A DNA stretch of 52,765 bases from Rhodovulum kholense. GTDB lineage: Bacteria; Pseudomonadota; Alphaproteobacteria; Rhodobacterales; Rhodobacteraceae. The translations under genes and the position numbers were made by a program. Below are positions 43,049 to 52,582 of this stretch, in pieces. Position 1 is the stretch's first letter. The number at the start of each line of letters is the position of its first letter. The stretch covers positions 1 to 52,765 of the forward strand of contig NZ_QAYC01000022.1 of NCBI RefSeq assembly GCF_003053725.1. Reading direction: 5' to 3'. The notes below the pieces were generated by a model, which worked only from the letters and a program-made list of their open reading frames with translations, was not told the origin of the DNA and searched no databases.

Positions 43049-43330
43049 TTGACCAGCACCAGTGTGACCCGAGTGTTCGAGATCGTAAACGAAAAGGGGC
43101 TGCATGCCCGGGCGTCGGCCAAGTTCGTGGAATGCGTCGAAGAGCACGATGCCAGCGCCGAGGTGTCCCGCGACGGGATGAGTGCGTCGGGCGATTCCAT
43201 CATGGGCCTGCTGATGCTGGCGGCCTCGAAAGGCACCACTATTCAGGTCGCGACCCGCGGTCCCGAGGCCGCCAAGCTCGCGGATGCGCTGGAACGCCTG
43301 GTGGCGAACCGGTTCGGCGAGGACATGTGA
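43049..43330 (+). CDS. HPr phosphocarrier with a TTG start
   Basis: A 93-residue HPr with His19 in EKGLHARASAKFV (the EI-dependent site) and Ser50 in GDSIMGLLML (the HprK site). The start is TTG at 43049, four bases after AGGA; an in-frame GTG at 43064 has no ribosome-binding site at suitable distance. Both phosphorylation sites are intact, so it can be controlled by HprK and enzyme I. Enzyme I is not encoded in the window. Confidence 0.92.
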   Translation: MTSTSVTRVFEIVNEKGLHARASAKFVECVEEHDASAEVSRDGMSASGDSIMGLLMLAASKGTTIQVATRGPEAAKLADALERLVANRFGEDM

Positions 43331-43342
43331 CGCGAGCCCGCG

Positions 43343-44236
43343 ATGCAGGACATGGCTGACCACCGCGCGTCGATGGCCGCGCCCGTCCGGACCGAGCCGC
43401 ACGCGGACGCGTCGGCCGAACCGCCTTACGACGCGCGCGAGCTGTCCTACGCCCGGACCTTCCCCGACCCGCTCCGTGCTCAGGCGATCCGCGCCATCGA
43501 GATCCTGACCGGCAAGCTGACGCTCTTGCGTCTCGTGCGGGAATTCGAGGCGCGGGGCGTTCCCCGGGGCCAGGCCTTCTGGCGTCAGGCGCTGGATGTG
43601 ATGGGCATTGCCGTCGCGACCCCGCCCGACCAGGTGGCGCGGATCCCGCGCGAGGGGCCGCTGGTGATCGTCGCGAACCATCCTCACGGGCTGGTCGACG
43701 GCATGGTGCTGGCCGATCTCGTCGGCCGGGTGCGGACCGATTACAAGATCCTGACGCGCTCGCTGCTGACCGGCGTCGCCGAGGTCGCCGAGTTCATGAT
43801 CCCGGTGCCCTTTCCCCATGCCGCGGAGGCGCGCGAACAGAACCTCGAGATGCGGCGCGCCGCGATGGCGCATCTTGGCCAGGGCGGCGCCGTGGTGCTG
43901 TTCCCGGCCGGGGTCGTGGCCTCGTCGCCGACCTTCTTCGGCCCCGCAATCGAGGCTGGCTGGAATCCCTTCACTGCCAAGCTGATCCAGCGCTCGGGCG
44001 CCCGGGTCCTGCCGGTCCGGTTTCCCGGCGCCAATTCGCGCTGGTATCAGATCGCCAACCGGCTGTCGCCGACACTGCGCCAGGGGCTTTTGTTGCACGA
44101 GGTTGTTCACGCCCTGAACCGGCCCCAGTCCCCCGCCGTGGGCGAGCCTATCGACCGCGACGTGATCGAGCGCTGGGTGGGCGATCCGCGTGGCTTCGTC
44201 GCCTGGCTGCGCGAACGCACGCTGGCCCTGGCCTGA
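43343..44236 (+). CDS. Lysophospholipid acyltransferase family protein
   Basis: A 297-residue PlsC-like protein. The catalytic motif HxxxxD appears as NHPHGLVDGMVLAD (His, four residues, Asp). A second block is LFPAGVVASSPTFFGPAIEA and a third is VLPVRFPGANSRWYQIAN. It likely acylates a glycerophospholipid or ornithine lipid; substrate unknown. The start ATG 43343 lies 12 bases after HPr, extending the PTS operon. ATG 43352 is an alternative. Confidence 0.86.
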   Translation: MQDMADHRASMAAPVRTEPHADASAEPPYDARELSYARTFPDPLRAQAIRAIEILTGKLTLLRLVREFEARGVPRGQAFWRQALDVMGIAVATPPDQVARIPREGPLVIVANHPHGLVDGMVLADLVGRVRTDYKILTRSLLTGVAEVAEFMIPVPFPHAAEAREQNLEMRRAAMAHLGQGGAVVLFPAGVVASSPTFFGPAIEAGWNPFTAKLIQRSGARVLPVRFPGANSRWYQIANRLSPTLRQGLLLHEVVHALNRPQSPAVGEPIDRDVIERWVGDPRGFVAWLRERTLALA

Positions 44237-44246
44237 CCTAGCCCCA

Positions 44247-44266
44247 CTTCTTCTTGGAAAATACCC
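44247..44266 (-). repeat. Dispersed GGGTATTTTCCAAGAAGAAG motif, copy 3
   Basis: On the minus strand this copy reads GGGTATTTTCCAAGAAGAAG. It lies in the 66-bp gap between the convergent acyltransferase and 3-hydroxybutyryl-CoA dehydrogenase genes, as copies 1 and 2 do in their gaps. Confidence 0.65.
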
Positions 44267-44302
44267 ATGTCCCGACGGGCGCCGTCCGCCCGCGGCGCGT
44301 GT

Positions 44303-45178
44303 TCAGCGCGTGGGAACCGGCGTCTCGCCCCGGTAGTCGTAGAACCCGCGATGGGTCTTGCGTCCCAGCCAGCCCGCCTCGACATATTTGGTCAAAAGCG
44401 GGCAGGGGCGATACTTGGTGTCGGCCAGCCCCTCATGCAGGACATTCATGATCGCAAGGCAGGTGTCGAGCCCGATGAAATCCGCAAGCTCCAGCGGCCC
44501 CATCGGATGGTTCGCCCCAAGCTTCATCGACTCGTCGATCGACCGGACCGAGCCCACGCCTTCGTACAGCGTGTAGACCGCCTCGTTGATCATCGGCATC
44601 AGGATGCGGTTGACGATGAAGGCCGGGAAATCCTCGGCCGAGGCGGCGGTCTTGCCCAGCGACTCGACCACTTTCAGCAGCGAATGGTAGGTCTCTTCGT
44701 CGGTGGCGATGCCGCGGATCAGCTCGACCAGCTGCATCACCGGCACCGGGTTCATGAAATGGAACCCCATGAATTTCTCGGGCCGGTCGGTGCGGCTGGC
44801 CAGCCGCGTGATCGAGATCGACGAGGTGTTCGAGGTCAGGATCGTGGTCGGTTTCAGATGCGGCTGCAGATCCTCGAAGATCGCCGTCTTGACCGTCTCG
44901 CGTTCGGTCGCGGCCTCGATGATCAGGTCCGAAGACCCCAGATCGGTCAGTACCGTGGTGGTCGAGATCCGGTCCATCGCGGCCTGCTTCTCGGCCTCGG
45001 TGATCTTTTCGCGGCTGACCTGGCGGTCGAGGTTCTTGCCGATGGTGCCCAGCGCCCGGTCCAGCGCTTCGGCCGAGATGTCGTTCAGCTTGACCTCGTA
45101 CCCGGCCAGAGCAAAGACATGGGCGATGCCGTTGCCCATCTGGCCCGCACCGACTACCCCGACCGTCTTGACGTCCAT
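44303..45178 (-). CDS. 3-hydroxybutyryl-CoA dehydrogenase
   Basis: A 291-residue NAD(P)-dependent dehydrogenase. The Rossmann loop is VGVVGAGQMGNGIAHVFALA, the catalytic region TSNTSSISITRLA and FMGFHFMNPVPVMQLVELIR (with His), and the C-terminal domain FIVNRILMPMINEAVYTLYE. It acts in poly-3-hydroxybutyrate or butyrate/crotonyl-CoA metabolism. Start 45178 (MDVKTVG) is chosen because GGGGG lies about six bases upstream; ATG 45184 (MQMDV) is an alternative. Confidence 0.95.
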   Translation of the reverse strand: MDVKTVGVVGAGQMGNGIAHVFALAGYEVKLNDISAEALDRALGTIGKNLDRQVSREKITEAEKQAAMDRISTTTVLTDLGSSDLIIEAATERETVKTAIFEDLQPHLKPTTILTSNTSSISITRLASRTDRPEKFMGFHFMNPVPVMQLVELIRGIATDEETYHSLLKVVESLGKTAASAEDFPAFIVNRILMPMINEAVYTLYEGVGSVRSIDESMKLGANHPMGPLELADFIGLDTCLAIMNVLHEGLADTKYRPCPLLTKYVEAGWLGRKTHRGFYDYRGETPVPTR

Positions 45179-45329
45179 CTGCATCCCCCGCCTTGCTGGC
45201 GGCACATTGGCCGATGCGGCGCTGCCGCACAAGGGCGACGTTATCCATAGAATGCGAACTTTAGCGACTTCGAAACGCCGCATGCCCAACCTGAAAAGCG
45301 GTGAGTCGCAAGACGCGAGTGGGTGCAAG

Positions 45330-46163
45330 ATGAGCTTCGATAACATGGGCAGCGGATCGCTGTCCTACTTCCCTTGCCGTTACGGCAATTCGAGATTGCT
45401 GTTCAGGGGGCCAAGGAGATCGCTGGACCAGCCCTATTGTGCCGTGGTGGGTGGCACCGAGACCTATGGAAAATTCGTGCCGAAGCCGTTTCCGGCGCTG
45501 ATCGAAGAGGCGACCGGGCTGCAGATGGTCAATCTGGGCTGCGTCAATGCCGGGATCGACGTCTTCCTGAACGACGTCTCGCTGATGGACGTGGTGGCCG
45601 GGGCCAAGGTCTCGATCTTTCAGGCGCTCGGGGCCCATAACATGTCGAACCGTTTCTACGTGGTGCATCCGCGCCGGAACGACCGCTTCCTGCGCGCCTC
45701 GGCGATGCTGAAGGCGCTCTATCCCGGCGTCGATTTCACCGAGTTCCACTTCACCCGTCACATGCTGAGCGTGCTGAAGCAGAAATCGCCCTCGGCCTTC
45801 GAGATTGTGGTGGCCGAATTGCAGATGGCCTGGCAGGCGCGGATGCGCAAGCTTGCGGGGCGCATCCCGGGCGACAAGATCCTGCTCTGGCTGTCGGGTC
45901 ACGCGGCGGAAGACGATCAGCCGTCCGACGGGCTGGGCGAGGACCCGCTGTTCGTCACCCAGCACATGCTGGATACGGTGCGGTCCTATTTCACCCGGGT
46001 CATCGAGTTCGAACCCAGCCCCGAAGCGCTTGCCCAGGGCACCGAGGGCATGGTGCATGGCGAGATGGACCAGGCCGCGGCCGCGTCGCTGCCCGGACCG
46101 GCGGTGCATGAAGAACTTGCCGAAGTGCTGACCGTGGCGCTGCACGAGTTGCGCGTGCTCTGA
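45330..46163 (+). CDS. DUF6473-like protein
   Basis: A 277-residue protein with [20 protein letters not shown] and [20 protein letters not shown], then [16 protein letters not shown]. This resembles a Rhodobacteraceae family of SGNH-hydrolase-like or glycan-related proteins annotated as DUF6473. [10 protein letters not shown]-type glycine turns are kept. No signal peptide is present. It is divergent from the dehydrogenase at 45178 across a 151-bp gap. Function unproven. Confidence 0.75.
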   Translation: MSFDNMGSGSLSYFPCRYGNSRLLFRGPRRSLDQPYCAVVGGTETYGKFVPKPFPALIEEATGLQMVNLGCVNAGIDVFLNDVSLMDVVAGAKVSIFQALGAHNMSNRFYVVHPRRNDRFLRASAMLKALYPGVDFTEFHFTRHMLSVLKQKSPSAFEIVVAELQMAWQARMRKLAGRIPGDKILLWLSGHAAEDDQPSDGLGEDPLFVTQHMLDTVRSYFTRVIEFEPSPEALAQGTEGMVHGEMDQAAAASLPGPAVHEELAEVLTVALHELRVL

Positions 46164-46193
46164 CCCCGACCCACCCCGCTTGCCGACATGAAA

Positions 46194-46221
46194 AGGCCCG
46201 CCGGTGCGATCCGGCGGGCCT
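46194..46221 (-). terminator. Intrinsic terminator downstream of etfA
   Basis: Arms AGGCCCGCCGG (46194-46204) and CCGGCGGGCCT (46211-46221) with loop TGCGAT. Read on the minus strand the stem is followed by TTTT, suiting etfA; on plus the tract is TGTCGTT, so the DUF6473-like gene is terminated less well. Confidence 0.88.
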
Positions 46222-46243
46222 GTCGTTCCTTGGCGGCGGGGCC

Positions 46244-47170
46244 TCAGAGCTTGGAGACCAGCTCTGGCACCGCATCGAAAAGATCGGCGACAAGGCCGTA
46301 ATCGGCGACCTGGAAGATCGGCGCCTCTTCGTCCTTGTTGATCGCGACGATGACTTTCGAGTCCTTCATCCCGGCGAGGTGCTGGATCGCGCCCGAAATC
46401 CCCACTGCGATGTACAGCTCGGGGGCCACGACCTTGCCGGTCTGGCCGACCTGCCAGTCGTTCGGCGCAAAGCCGCTGTCGACCGCCGCACGCGACGCGC
46501 CGACCGCCGCACCCAGCTTGTCGGCCAGGTCCTCGATCAGCTTGAAGTTCTCTTCCGACCCGACGCCGCGGCCGCCCGAGACGATCACGCCGGCCGAGGT
46601 CAGTTCGGGCCGGTCGCTTTTCGCTTCGGTATCCGAGACCCATTCCGACAGTGCGGGGTTGCCCGCAGCCGCCACGTCCGAGACCGGGGCGCCCGCGCCT
46701 TCGCCCGCCGCCTCGAAGGTCGAGGTGCGGATGGTCAGGACCTTCTTGGCATCCGAGGACTTGACGGTCTGGATCGCGTTGCCGGCATAGATCGGCCGGT
46801 CGAACGTATCGGCATCGACCACGCCCACGACATCGGTGATGACCATGACGTCCAGCAGCGCGGCGACGCGCGGCATGATGTTCTTGGCGTCGGTCGTCGC
46901 GGGGGCCGCGATATGGTCATAGTCGCCCGCCAGCGACACGATCAGATCGGCGGTCGGTTCGGCCAGTCGGTGGCCGTAGATCGCATCCTCGGCGACCAGA
47001 ACCTTCGCCACGCCCTCGATCCTGGCGGCGGCCTCGCCCGCGGCCTTGGCATGTTCGCCGACGCAAAGCGCGGTCACCTCGCCCAGTGCCTTGGCGGCGG
47101 TCACTGCCTTGGCGGTCGCGTCAAGTTGCAGTTCGCCCCCGGTGACTTCGGCAAGCAGCAGAACGGCCAT
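46244..47170 (-). CDS. etfA: Electron transfer flavoprotein alpha subunit
   Basis: A 308-residue FAD-binding subunit. The C-terminal FAD motif is [20 protein letters not shown], followed by [18 protein letters not shown]-terminal domain I begins [20 protein letters not shown]. It carries electrons from acyl-CoA and other dehydrogenases to ETF-ubiquinone oxidoreductase. It overlaps etfB by one base (ATGA-type junction). Confidence 0.97.
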   Translation of the reverse strand: MAVLLLAEVTGGELQLDATAKAVTAAKALGEVTALCVGEHAKAAGEAAARIEGVAKVLVAEDAIYGHRLAEPTADLIVSLAGDYDHIAAPATTDAKNIMPRVAALLDVMVITDVVGVVDADTFDRPIYAGNAIQTVKSSDAKKVLTIRTSTFEAAGEGAGAPVSDVAAAGNPALSEWVSDTEAKSDRPELTSAGVIVSGGRGVGSEENFKLIEDLADKLGAAVGASRAAVDSGFAPNDWQVGQTGKVVAPELYIAVGISGAIQHLAGMKDSKVIVAINKDEEAPIFQVADYGLVADLFDAVPELVSKL

Positions 47171-47931
47171 CAGAGCACCCCCGCTTCGTCTTTCAGTTTC
47201 GCGATCAGCTCATCGACCGAACCGACCTTGACGCCGGCCTTGCGCTCGCGCGGTTCGGCGGTCTTCAGCACGGTCAGGCGCGGCGCGGTGTCGACGCCGT
47301 AATCGGCGGGCGTCTTCTCGTCGAGCTGCTTCTTCTTGGCCTTCATGATGTTGGGCAGCGAGGCATAGCGCGGCTCGTTGAGGCGCAGGTCGACCGAAAC
47401 GATGGCCGGCAGCTTGACCTTGATGGTTTGAAGGCCGCCATCGACCTCGCGGGTGACCTCGGCCATGTCGCCGTCGATCTCGAGCCCCGAGGCGAAGGTG
47501 CCCTGGCTCCAGCCCAGAAGCGCCGACAGCATCTGGCCGGTCGCGTTCATGTCGTTGTCGATCGCCTGCTTGCCGCAAAGCACCAGACCCGGCTGTTCCT
47601 CGTCGACCACGGCCTTGAGGATCTTGGCGACGGCCAGCGGCTCGATGTCGTCATGGATGTCCTCGGCGGCGACGATCAGAATCGCCCGGTCCGCGCCCAT
47701 GGCCAGCGCCGTGCGCAGGGTTTCCTGGGCCTGCTTGACCCCGATCGAGACCGCGACGATCTCGGTGGCCTGACCCTTTTCCTTCAGGCGGATCGCCTCT
47801 TCGACGGCGATCTCGTCGAACGGGTTCATTGACATCTTGACGTTGGCGAGATCGACCCCCGTTCCGTCCGCCTTCACGCGGACCTTCACGTTGTAGTCGA
47901 TCACCCGCTTAACAGGCACAAGGACCTTCAT
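47170..47931 (-). CDS. etfB: Electron transfer flavoprotein beta subunit
   Basis: A 253-residue AMP-binding subunit with [20 protein letters not shown] at the N-terminus, [19 protein letters not shown] and [20 protein letters not shown]. The recognition loop [16 protein letters not shown] is intact. Start 47931 is preferred over upstream ATG 47979, which lacks family similarity. It pairs with etfA downstream. Confidence 0.97.
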   Translation of the reverse strand: MKVLVPVKRVIDYNVKVRVKADGTGVDLANVKMSMNPFDEIAVEEAIRLKEKGQATEIVAVSIGVKQAQETLRTALAMGADRAILIVAAEDIHDDIEPLAVAKILKAVVDEEQPGLVLCGKQAIDNDMNATGQMLSALLGWSQGTFASGLEIDGDMAEVTREVDGGLQTIKVKLPAIVSVDLRLNEPRYASLPNIMKAKKKQLDEKTPADYGVDTAPRLTVLKTAEPRERKAGVKVGSVDELIAKLKDEAGVL

Positions 47932-48122
47932 CGGCGTGTGTCTCCCTTGCAGTCGCGCCCCCGTCCGGGGGCAAGTCAAACGTTCCGGGCAGTGTTAGCG
48001 AGTCTCAAACCGAGGGAACAGACCAAAAGCGTCGGGAAAGTATATTTCGTCAGGGAAGGTTGCTGCGGCCGTTTTGTTGCGCGCTGTGCCTTGGGGCGCG
48101 TGGTCCGGGCGCCGCGTCCCGC

Positions 48123-48950
48123 CTAGCCCTTGTCGATCAGCCAGTCGAGCGCGGGCGTGGGCAGCACCCGCCGCGCGATGTTCATCAGGTAGGTGGGCGT
48201 CGTCACGAAATAGCGCGGGCGCGGGTGTCGCGCTTCCAGCGCATGGACCAGCTTGCGGCTGACCGCCGAGGGCGGCAGTTCGAACCTGTCGCGGCCGCGA
48301 TCCTCGTAAAGCCGTTGCAGAAGCGAGGTGCGGTACTGATCGGCCCGGGCGCTGGCCGTCCAGTCGACCCAGCGTTCGAAGTGCGGGATCGAGTTCACCC
48401 GGATCTTCGAGGTCACCGGGCCGGGCTCGATCAGGATCACCCGGATCGGGGTGTCGCGCATCTCAAGCCGCAGCGTGTCGGTCAGCCCTTCCAGCGCGTA
48501 TTTCGTCGCCGAATAGGCGCCGCGCCATTTCAGCGGCACGAGCCCCAGCACCGAGGAACAGTTGACGATCCGGCCATGGCCCTGCGCGCGCATCGCGGGG
48601 ATCACCCGCCGGGTGAGGTCGTGCACCCCGAAAAGGTTGGTCTCGAAAATCTCGCGCAGCGCGCCGCGAGGCAGGTCCTCGACCGCGCCGGGACAGCCGA
48701 AGGCGCCATTGTTGTAAAGCGCGTCCAGCGTGCCGCCGGTGCGCGACAAGGCCTCGTCGACCGCGGCGGCGATGCTTTCTTCGCTGGCATAGTCGAGCGG
48801 GAAGCTTTCCAGCCCCTCGCTGCGCAGGCGCGCGCAATCGGCTTCCTGGCGGCAGGTGGCGAACACCCGCCAGCCCCGCGCGGCGAGCGCATGGGCGGCA
48901 TCATGGCCGATGCCAGAAGAACAGCCGGTGATCAGGACGCTGCGTGCCAT
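48123..48950 (-). CDS. SDR-family oxidoreductase
   Basis: A 275-residue short-chain dehydrogenase with an intact nucleotide loop ITGCSSGIGHDAA, NNGAF, catalytic Ser in IVNCSSVLGLVP and YSATK. All residues of the catalytic tetrad appear present, unlike the SDR at 32530. The C-terminal part (RPRYFVTTPTYLMNIARRVL) is typical of a group often annotated SDR family NAD(P)-dependent oxidoreductase. Substrate unknown. It lies 191 bases upstream of etfB on the same strand, with its own likely promoter. Confidence 0.9.
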   Translation of the reverse strand: MARSVLITGCSSGIGHDAAHALAARGWRVFATCRQEADCARLRSEGLESFPLDYASEESIAAAVDEALSRTGGTLDALYNNGAFGCPGAVEDLPRGALREIFETNLFGVHDLTRRVIPAMRAQGHGRIVNCSSVLGLVPLKWRGAYSATKYALEGLTDTLRLEMRDTPIRVILIEPGPVTSKIRVNSIPHFERWVDWTASARADQYRTSLLQRLYEDRGRDRFELPPSAVSRKLVHALEARHPRPRYFVTTPTYLMNIARRVLPTPALDWLIDKG

Positions 48951-49001
48951 GACGCGCTGTTGGCATCCGGCGCGCGCCCTGTCCAGCCCCGAGCTGTCCT
49001 G

Positions 49002-49346
49002 CTAGTTCACCGGGCAGCCCGAAAGATCGTCGGCGCAGGTCACCAGCGTGCCGGAACAGCTGACCGGTCCGACTTCGGTGCAGCCCGAGCAGGACACGCC
49101 CCCCGGTCCGCCCGGGTCGCTGCTGCAGCCGTCGCAGCAGAAGGACCGCGACTCTGCCCCCATGTCGATTATGGCGAATCCGGTCCCGACCGAAACGCGG
49201 GGGCCGCCGCCGGGATTGGCCCTGAGCGTGCCATGGCTGCCGGCCTGTGTGCCGGCCGACATGGACTGGTTCTGGGCGAGGGCGGGATCGGGAAGGGCGG
49301 CAAGGACAAGAGCGGTGCCCAAGGCGATTGGTGCAAAAAGTTTCAT
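49002..49346 (-). CDS. Small secreted Cys-rich protein
   Basis: A 114-residue product with signal peptide MKLFAPIALGTALVLAALPD ending at about residue 24 (ALAQ). Cysteines occur at 70, 71, 74, 86, 89, 97, 104 and 111, eight in the last 45 residues, within Gly/Ser-rich sequence (SFCCDGCSSDPGGPGG). The arrangement suggests disulfide knots or metal binding in the periplasm or outside. AGGGAGAA is the ribosome-binding site. The family is not recognised. Confidence 0.65.
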   Translation of the reverse strand: MKLFAPIALGTALVLAALPDPALAQNQSMSAGTQAGSHGTLRANPGGGPRVSVGTGFAIIDMGAESRSFCCDGCSSDPGGPGGVSCSGCTEVGPVSCSGTLVTCADDLSGCPVN

Positions 49347-49482
49347 TGGGGTTCTCCCTGAAAAGAAGGGGAGTATACCCTTTTCGCGTCCAAATTGCCA
49401 CGCGCGGGGCGGCGGCCGGGTCGGGGGCGGCAGGCGGGTTCCGCCTCTGGACTTGTCTGCCTGCCTTATCTAGACGACACAC

Positions 49483-51786
49483 ATGTCAGACGCCACCGAA
49501 ACCCCCAAGATGGACGCCGTGTCCGAACCGCTCCGCCGTGCCATCGGCGACCGGTATCTGACCTATGCGCTGTCCACGATCATGGACCGGGCGCTGCCCG
49601 ACGCGCGGGACGGGATGAAACCCGTGCACCGCCGGATCCTGTTCGCGATGCGCGAACTCAAGCTGACCGCGACCGGAGGCTTCCGCAAGTCGGCCAAGAT
49701 CTCGGGCGACGTGATGGGCAACTATCACCCCCATGGCGATGCCGCGATCTATGATGCGATGGCGCGGCTGGCGCAGGATTTCAACGTCCGCTACCCGCTG
49801 GTGGACGGGCAGGGGAACTTCGGCAATATCGACGGCGACAACCCCGCCGCCAGCCGCTACACCGAGGCCCGCCTGACCGCCGCGGCCGAGGCCCTGATGG
49901 AGGGGCTGTCGGAAAACGCGGTCGATTTCCGCCCCAATTACGACGGCACGCTGGAAGAGCCCGTCGTGCTGCCCGCGGCCTTTCCGAACCTGCTGGCCAA
50001 CGGGTCGAGCGGCATCGCGGTGGGGATGGCCACGAACATTCCGCCCCACAACATCGACGATCTGGTCGGCGCCTGCCTGCATCTGATCAAGTCGCCCGAG
50101 GCCCATGACGACACGCTGCTGCAATATGTGCCGGGACCCGATTTCCCGACCGGCGGCGTCATCGTCGAGCCGCGCGACAGCATCGCCCAGGCCTACCGGA
50201 CCGGGCGCGGCAGCTTCCGGCTGCGCGCCCAATGGGCGGTCGAGGATCTGGGGCGCGGCCAGTGGCAGATCGTGGTCACCGAGATCCCCTATCAGGTGCA
50301 GAAATCGAAGCTGATCGAGCGCATCGCCGACCTGATCCAGACCAAGAAGATCCCGATCCTGGCCGATGTCCGGGACGAAAGCGCCGAGGACATCCGGCTG
50401 GTGCTGGAGCCCCGCTCGCGCAATATCGACCCCGAAGTGCTGATGGGCACGCTGTTCCGCAACTCGGATCTCGAGATCCGGTTCAGCCTCAACATGAACG
50501 TGCTGATCGACGGGCGCACGCCGAAGGTCTGTTCGCTGAAGGAGGTGCTGCGCGCCTTCCTCGATCACCGGCGCGACGTGCTGATCCGCCGGTCCGAGCA
50601 CCGTCTGGACAAGATCGACCACCGGCTCGAGGTGCTGGAGGGGCTGCTGATCGCCTTCGTCAACCTCGACCGGGTGATCGACATCATCCGCTATGACGAC
50701 GAGCCGAAGGCCGCGCTGATGGCCGAGGACTGGGCGCGGCCGCGCGCCAAGGCGATGTCTGACCGCGACTATGTCTCGCCGCTGCCTGCCGACGGGCCGG
50801 GAACGCTCAGCGAGGTTCAGGCCGAGGCGATCCTGAACATGCGGCTGCGCTCGCTCCGGCGGCTCGAAGAGATGGAACTGACCGCCGAGCGCGACCGGCT
50901 GACCGAGGAACGCGCGGGCCTGCGCGATCTGCTGGACCACGAAGACCTGCAATGGAAGCGGATCGCCGAGGAACTGCGCGAGGTCCGCAAGACCTTCGGG
51001 GCCAAGGCGCCGGGGGGCGCGCGCCGGACCCGGTTCGCCGAAGCCGCCGAGGTAGCCGAGGTGCCGATCGAGGCGATGATCGAGCGCGAGCCGGTGACCG
51101 TCGTCTGTTCGAAGATGGGCTGGATCCGGGCGATGAAGGGCCATCTGGCCGACGGCTCGGCGCTGAAGTTCAAGGACGGCGACGAGGGCCGTTTCGTGAT
51201 CCCGGCCGAGACCACCGACAAGCTGATCCTGTTCGGTGCGAACGGGCGGTTCTACACCCTGCCGGTGGCCCAGCTTCCCGGCGGGCGCGGCATGGGCGAG
51301 CCGGTGCGGCTGATGGTCGATCTGCCCAATGAAAGCGAGATCGTCGCGCTCTTCATCCATCGCCCCGGCGAAAAGCTTCTGGTGGCCTCCAGCGCGGGCG
51401 ACGGCTTTGTCGTCGGCGCCGACGAGGTGCTGGCCCAGACCCGCGCGGGCAAGCAGGCGCTGAACGTCAAGGCGCCGGTTGCGGCCAGGGTCTGCGTGCC
51501 GGTCTCGGGCGATCACGTCGCCTGCGTCGGGCAAAACCGCAAGGTGCTGGTCTTCCCGCTGGAGGAACTGCCCGAAATGACGCGCGGCAAGGGCGTTCGG
51601 TTGCAGAAATACAAGGATGGCGGTCTGGTCGATGCCACCACCTTCACCCTGGCCGACGGGCTCAGCTGGCGCGATCCGGCCGGGCGCACGCGCACCGAGA
51701 CCGACCTCTCCGAATGGCTGGGCAAGCGCGCGGGCAGCGGGCGGATGGCACCGCGCGGCTTCCCAAGGGACAATCGCTTCACCTGA
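49483..51786 (+). CDS. parC: DNA topoisomerase IV subunit A
   Basis: A 767-residue type IIA topoisomerase subunit. The catalytic Tyr126 is in [10 protein letters not shown]. The quinolone-determining region is [14 protein letters not shown]. The sequence begins at [20 protein letters not shown] and has the C-terminal beta-pinwheel regions ([40 protein letters not shown]). It decatenates daughter chromosomes with ParE, which is not in the window. Length is typical of alphaproteobacterial ParC. Confidence 0.96.
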   Translation: MSDATETPKMDAVSEPLRRAIGDRYLTYALSTIMDRALPDARDGMKPVHRRILFAMRELKLTATGGFRKSAKISGDVMGNYHPHGDAAIYDAMARLAQDFNVRYPLVDGQGNFGNIDGDNPAASRYTEARLTAAAEALMEGLSENAVDFRPNYDGTLEEPVVLPAAFPNLLANGSSGIAVGMATNIPPHNIDDLVGACLHLIKSPEAHDDTLLQYVPGPDFPTGGVIVEPRDSIAQAYRTGRGSFRLRAQWAVEDLGRGQWQIVVTEIPYQVQKSKLIERIADLIQTKKIPILADVRDESAEDIRLVLEPRSRNIDPEVLMGTLFRNSDLEIRFSLNMNVLIDGRTPKVCSLKEVLRAFLDHRRDVLIRRSEHRLDKIDHRLEVLEGLLIAFVNLDRVIDIIRYDDEPKAALMAEDWARPRAKAMSDRDYVSPLPADGPGTLSEVQAEAILNMRLRSLRRLEEMELTAERDRLTEERAGLRDLLDHEDLQWKRIAEELREVRKTFGAKAPGGARRTRFAEAAEVAEVPIEAMIEREPVTVVCSKMGWIRAMKGHLADGSALKFKDGDEGRFVIPAETTDKLILFGANGRFYTLPVAQLPGGRGMGEPVRLMVDLPNESEIVALFIHRPGEKLLVASSAGDGFVVGADEVLAQTRAGKQALNVKAPVAARVCVPVSGDHVACVGQNRKVLVFPLEELPEMTRGKGVRLQKYKDGGLVDATTFTLADGLSWRDPAGRTRTETDLSEWLGKRAGSGRMAPRGFPRDNRFT

Positions 51787-51856
51787 GCGCGAGCGTTGCG
51801 TGATCGCGGCCCTTGGGCTATTCCGGGGCGGCGATACAACATCTTGCGGGGACTCC

Positions 51857-52582
51857 ATGAGCCGTCTGTTCACGACCCTGAAGCCCGTTCTGCTTGTCGC
51901 GGCGCTGGCGTTCGTTTCGGCTTGCGGTGCCAAGGACGATCTCGACGAGCCGCCGGTGCCGCTGGGCGATTTCAGGCTGGGCTATGCCATCGTCGTGGCC
52001 AAGAACGCCAAGGACATCCCCCCCTCTCGACAGGCGACTGCGCAAGAATGGGAGACGGTGCTGAAGGAAGAGCTGGAACGCCGCTTCGGCCGCTATGACG
52101 GCGACAAGATCTACCATCTGGGCATCGCGGTCGACGGCTATGCGCTGGCAGTGCCGGGCGTTCCGGTGGTGCTGGCCCCGAAATCGATGCTGGTCATGTC
52201 GGCCAATCTCTGGGACGACGCGGCGGGCAAGAAGCTGAACGCCGAATCCGAGCAGCTGTCGGTGGGCGAAGGTCTGAACGGGGCCACCCTTATCGGCACC
52301 GGGCTGACCCGCACCAAGGAGGAACAGATGCGCGCGCTGGCCCGGAACGCGGCCAAGCGGATCGAGCGCTGGCTTGTCGAGCACCGCGAGGACTGGCTGA
52401 ACTACGATCCCGATGCTGCCGTGTCCGACGTGGGCCTGGCCGGGGTCGAGGCCGGATCGGCGGTCGACCCGCTGGCTGCCGCAGCGCCCGCATCGGCAGA
52501 CGAAATCGTGACGCGTCCGCTGGATGCGACCGCGGAACCGCCCTCGACGACCCCGGCGGCGGACCCGTCCCGGGCCAACTGA
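51857..52582 (+). CDS. Putative lipoprotein of unknown function
   Basis: A 241-residue protein with lipobox FVSACG (Cys at about residue 23) after MSRLFTTLKPVLLVAALA. The mature body has RLGYAIVVAKNAKDIP, KIYHLGIAVDGYALAVPG and a helix RALARNAAKRIERWLVEHRE. The C-terminal 60 residues are Ala/Pro/Thr-rich and low in complexity. It is 70 bases downstream of parC. The family is not named; it should be anchored at a membrane facing the periplasm. Confidence 0.82.
   Translation: MSRLFTTLKPVLLVAALAFVSACGAKDDLDEPPVPLGDFRLGYAIVVAKNAKDIPPSRQATAQEWETVLKEELERRFGRYDGDKIYHLGIAVDGYALAVPGVPVVLAPKSMLVMSANLWDDAAGKKLNAESEQLSVGEGLNGATLIGTGLTRTKEEQMRALARNAAKRIERWLVEHREDWLNYDPDAAVSDVGLAGVEAGSAVDPLAAAAPASADEIVTRPLDATAEPPSTTPAADPSRAN

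Noticed and set aside
49486-51933. An 815-codon open frame antisense to parC
   Set aside because: It is the complement of a clear topoisomerase gene; its translation is rich in His, Arg and Gln with no domain, the usual mirror of GC-rich coding sequence.
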